From the NCBI RefSeq assembly GCF_014284235.1, contig NZ_JACOGD010000007.1, positions 186,001 to 250,000 of the forward strand: a stretch of 64,000 nt of DNA, in the 5' to 3' direction. This document shows positions 63,708-64,000 of this stretch, one piece after another; position 1 is the first letter of the stretch; each line of letters starts with the position of its first letter. Position numbers and translations under genes: made by a program. The notes below the pieces were generated by a model. It was not told the DNA's origin. It saw nothing but the letters and a program-made list of their open reading frames with translations, and ran no database searches. Origin of the DNA: Cognatundibacterium curvum. GTDB lineage: Bacteria; Pseudomonadota; Gammaproteobacteria; Burkholderiales; Burkholderiaceae_D.

Positions 63708-64000
63708 TTAGATTTCGACCTGTGCGCCCACTTCGATAACACGATTACTTGGAATTTGATAGTAATCCGCAGCATCACGTGCATTGCGCGACATCGCCAC
63801 AAACAAGCCCTCGCGCCAGGCTGCCATACCACTGCCAGGACTGGAAACGATGGTCTGACGGGAGATGAAATACGAAGTCTCCATAGGCTCAAACGTTAAA
63901 CCATGCTGGGCACACAATTCCAGCGCCGCAGGAATATCCGGTTCATTTTTAAAGCCATAGAATACATCGACCTGATAGCAGGCATTACCCAGGCTGGTGA
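63708..64000 (-). CDS. kup: Potassium uptake protein Kup, C-terminal part
   Basis: About 96 residues of the cytoplasmic C-terminus are visible; the start and membrane part lie beyond the window. The text matches the Kup/TrkD end: YQVDVFYGFKNEPDIPAALE, then ETSYFISRQTIV and WREGLFVAMSRNARDAADYY, closing RVIEVGAQVEI. Kup is a proton-coupled potassium importer of the inner membrane. Confidence 0.93.
   Translation of the reverse strand, partial: TSLGNACYQVDVFYGFKNEPDIPAALELCAQHGLTFEPMETSYFISRQTIVSSPGSGMAAWREGLFVAMSRNARDAADYYQIPSNRVIEVGAQVEI

Noticed and set aside
63073-64000. Integration site of a mobile island at tRNA-Arg
   Set aside because: No integrase, phage gene or displaced tRNA fragment is seen; the repeats are whole tRNA units followed by the core gene kup.

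Overview
The window looks like a chromosomal core region of a betaproteobacterium, most likely Burkholderiales and probably Oxalobacteraceae (Undibacterium or Herminiimonas-like). This rests on gene content and order: flhB-flhA-flhF-flhG-fliA-motCD, recO-(pdxJ position)-acpS, an entericidin-type lipoprotein inside the leu operon next to asd-fimV-truA, tRNA-Leu-tig-clpP-clpX-lon, priB between rpsF and rpsR, and hpnCDE. The genus is inference. There is no prophage, insertion sequence, CRISPR array or rRNA gene, and nearly all the DNA is housekeeping.

Layout. 1-7480 (minus): late flagellar export, placement and stator operon, ending in a motD gene cut by the window edge. 7847-8994: a tautomerase and a stand-alone ABC-type ATPase with degraded motifs. 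9187-9889: tRNA-Leu(TAA), tRNA-Cys(GCA) and four tandem tRNA-Gly(GCC) genes behind a near-consensus promoter. 9940-20398 (minus): pgsA, uvrC, acpS, a PdxJ-like protein that has lost its catalytic residues, recO, era, rnc, a DUF4845 gene, lepB, lepA, truA. 20483-29674 (minus): fimV, asd, leuB, leuD, entericidin, leuC, aroC. 29949-34480 (plus): a REC-DUF3369-GGDEF-EAL protein, then a LytS/LytR-like two-component pair. 34539-39430 (minus): pit with its DUF47 partner, dnaB, and the rpsF-priB-rpsR-rplI cluster. 39673: lexA (plus) with two LexA boxes. 40432-46613 (minus): lon, clpX, clpP, tig, tRNA-Leu(TAG), a protein-folding and proteolysis block. 46870-51119 (minus): an RND pump and its membrane-fusion protein, without an outer-membrane channel gene. 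51375-56662: squalene-synthesis genes hpnC, hpnD and hpnE, with hpnC split from hpnDE by a small lipoprotein, an M24-type peptidase and an opposing repeat lipoprotein. 56668-63009: radA, lplT, then a tightly coupled tsaB-rimI-udg-DUF1853 operon, and a small thioredoxin-like gene. 63073-63650: three 232-bp tandem units, each a tRNA-Arg(ACG) gene with its own terminator. 63708-64000: the C-terminal end of kup.

Most neighbouring minus-strand genes overlap by 4-19 bp, so translational coupling is common. Gene blocks are separated by clear rho-independent terminators. The observations I rate highest are the PdxJ-family pseudoenzyme in the recO-acpS operon, the degraded solo ABC ATPase, a 96-bp palindromic element with 20-bp inverted ends whose core 11-mer recurs in other intergenic spots, a long hairpin ahead of the LytS-like kinase, the three-repeat lipoprotein inserted in the hpn region, and a dnaB promoter placed so that its mRNA may have no leader. 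I found no convincing multi-gene defence system or other wholly new system.
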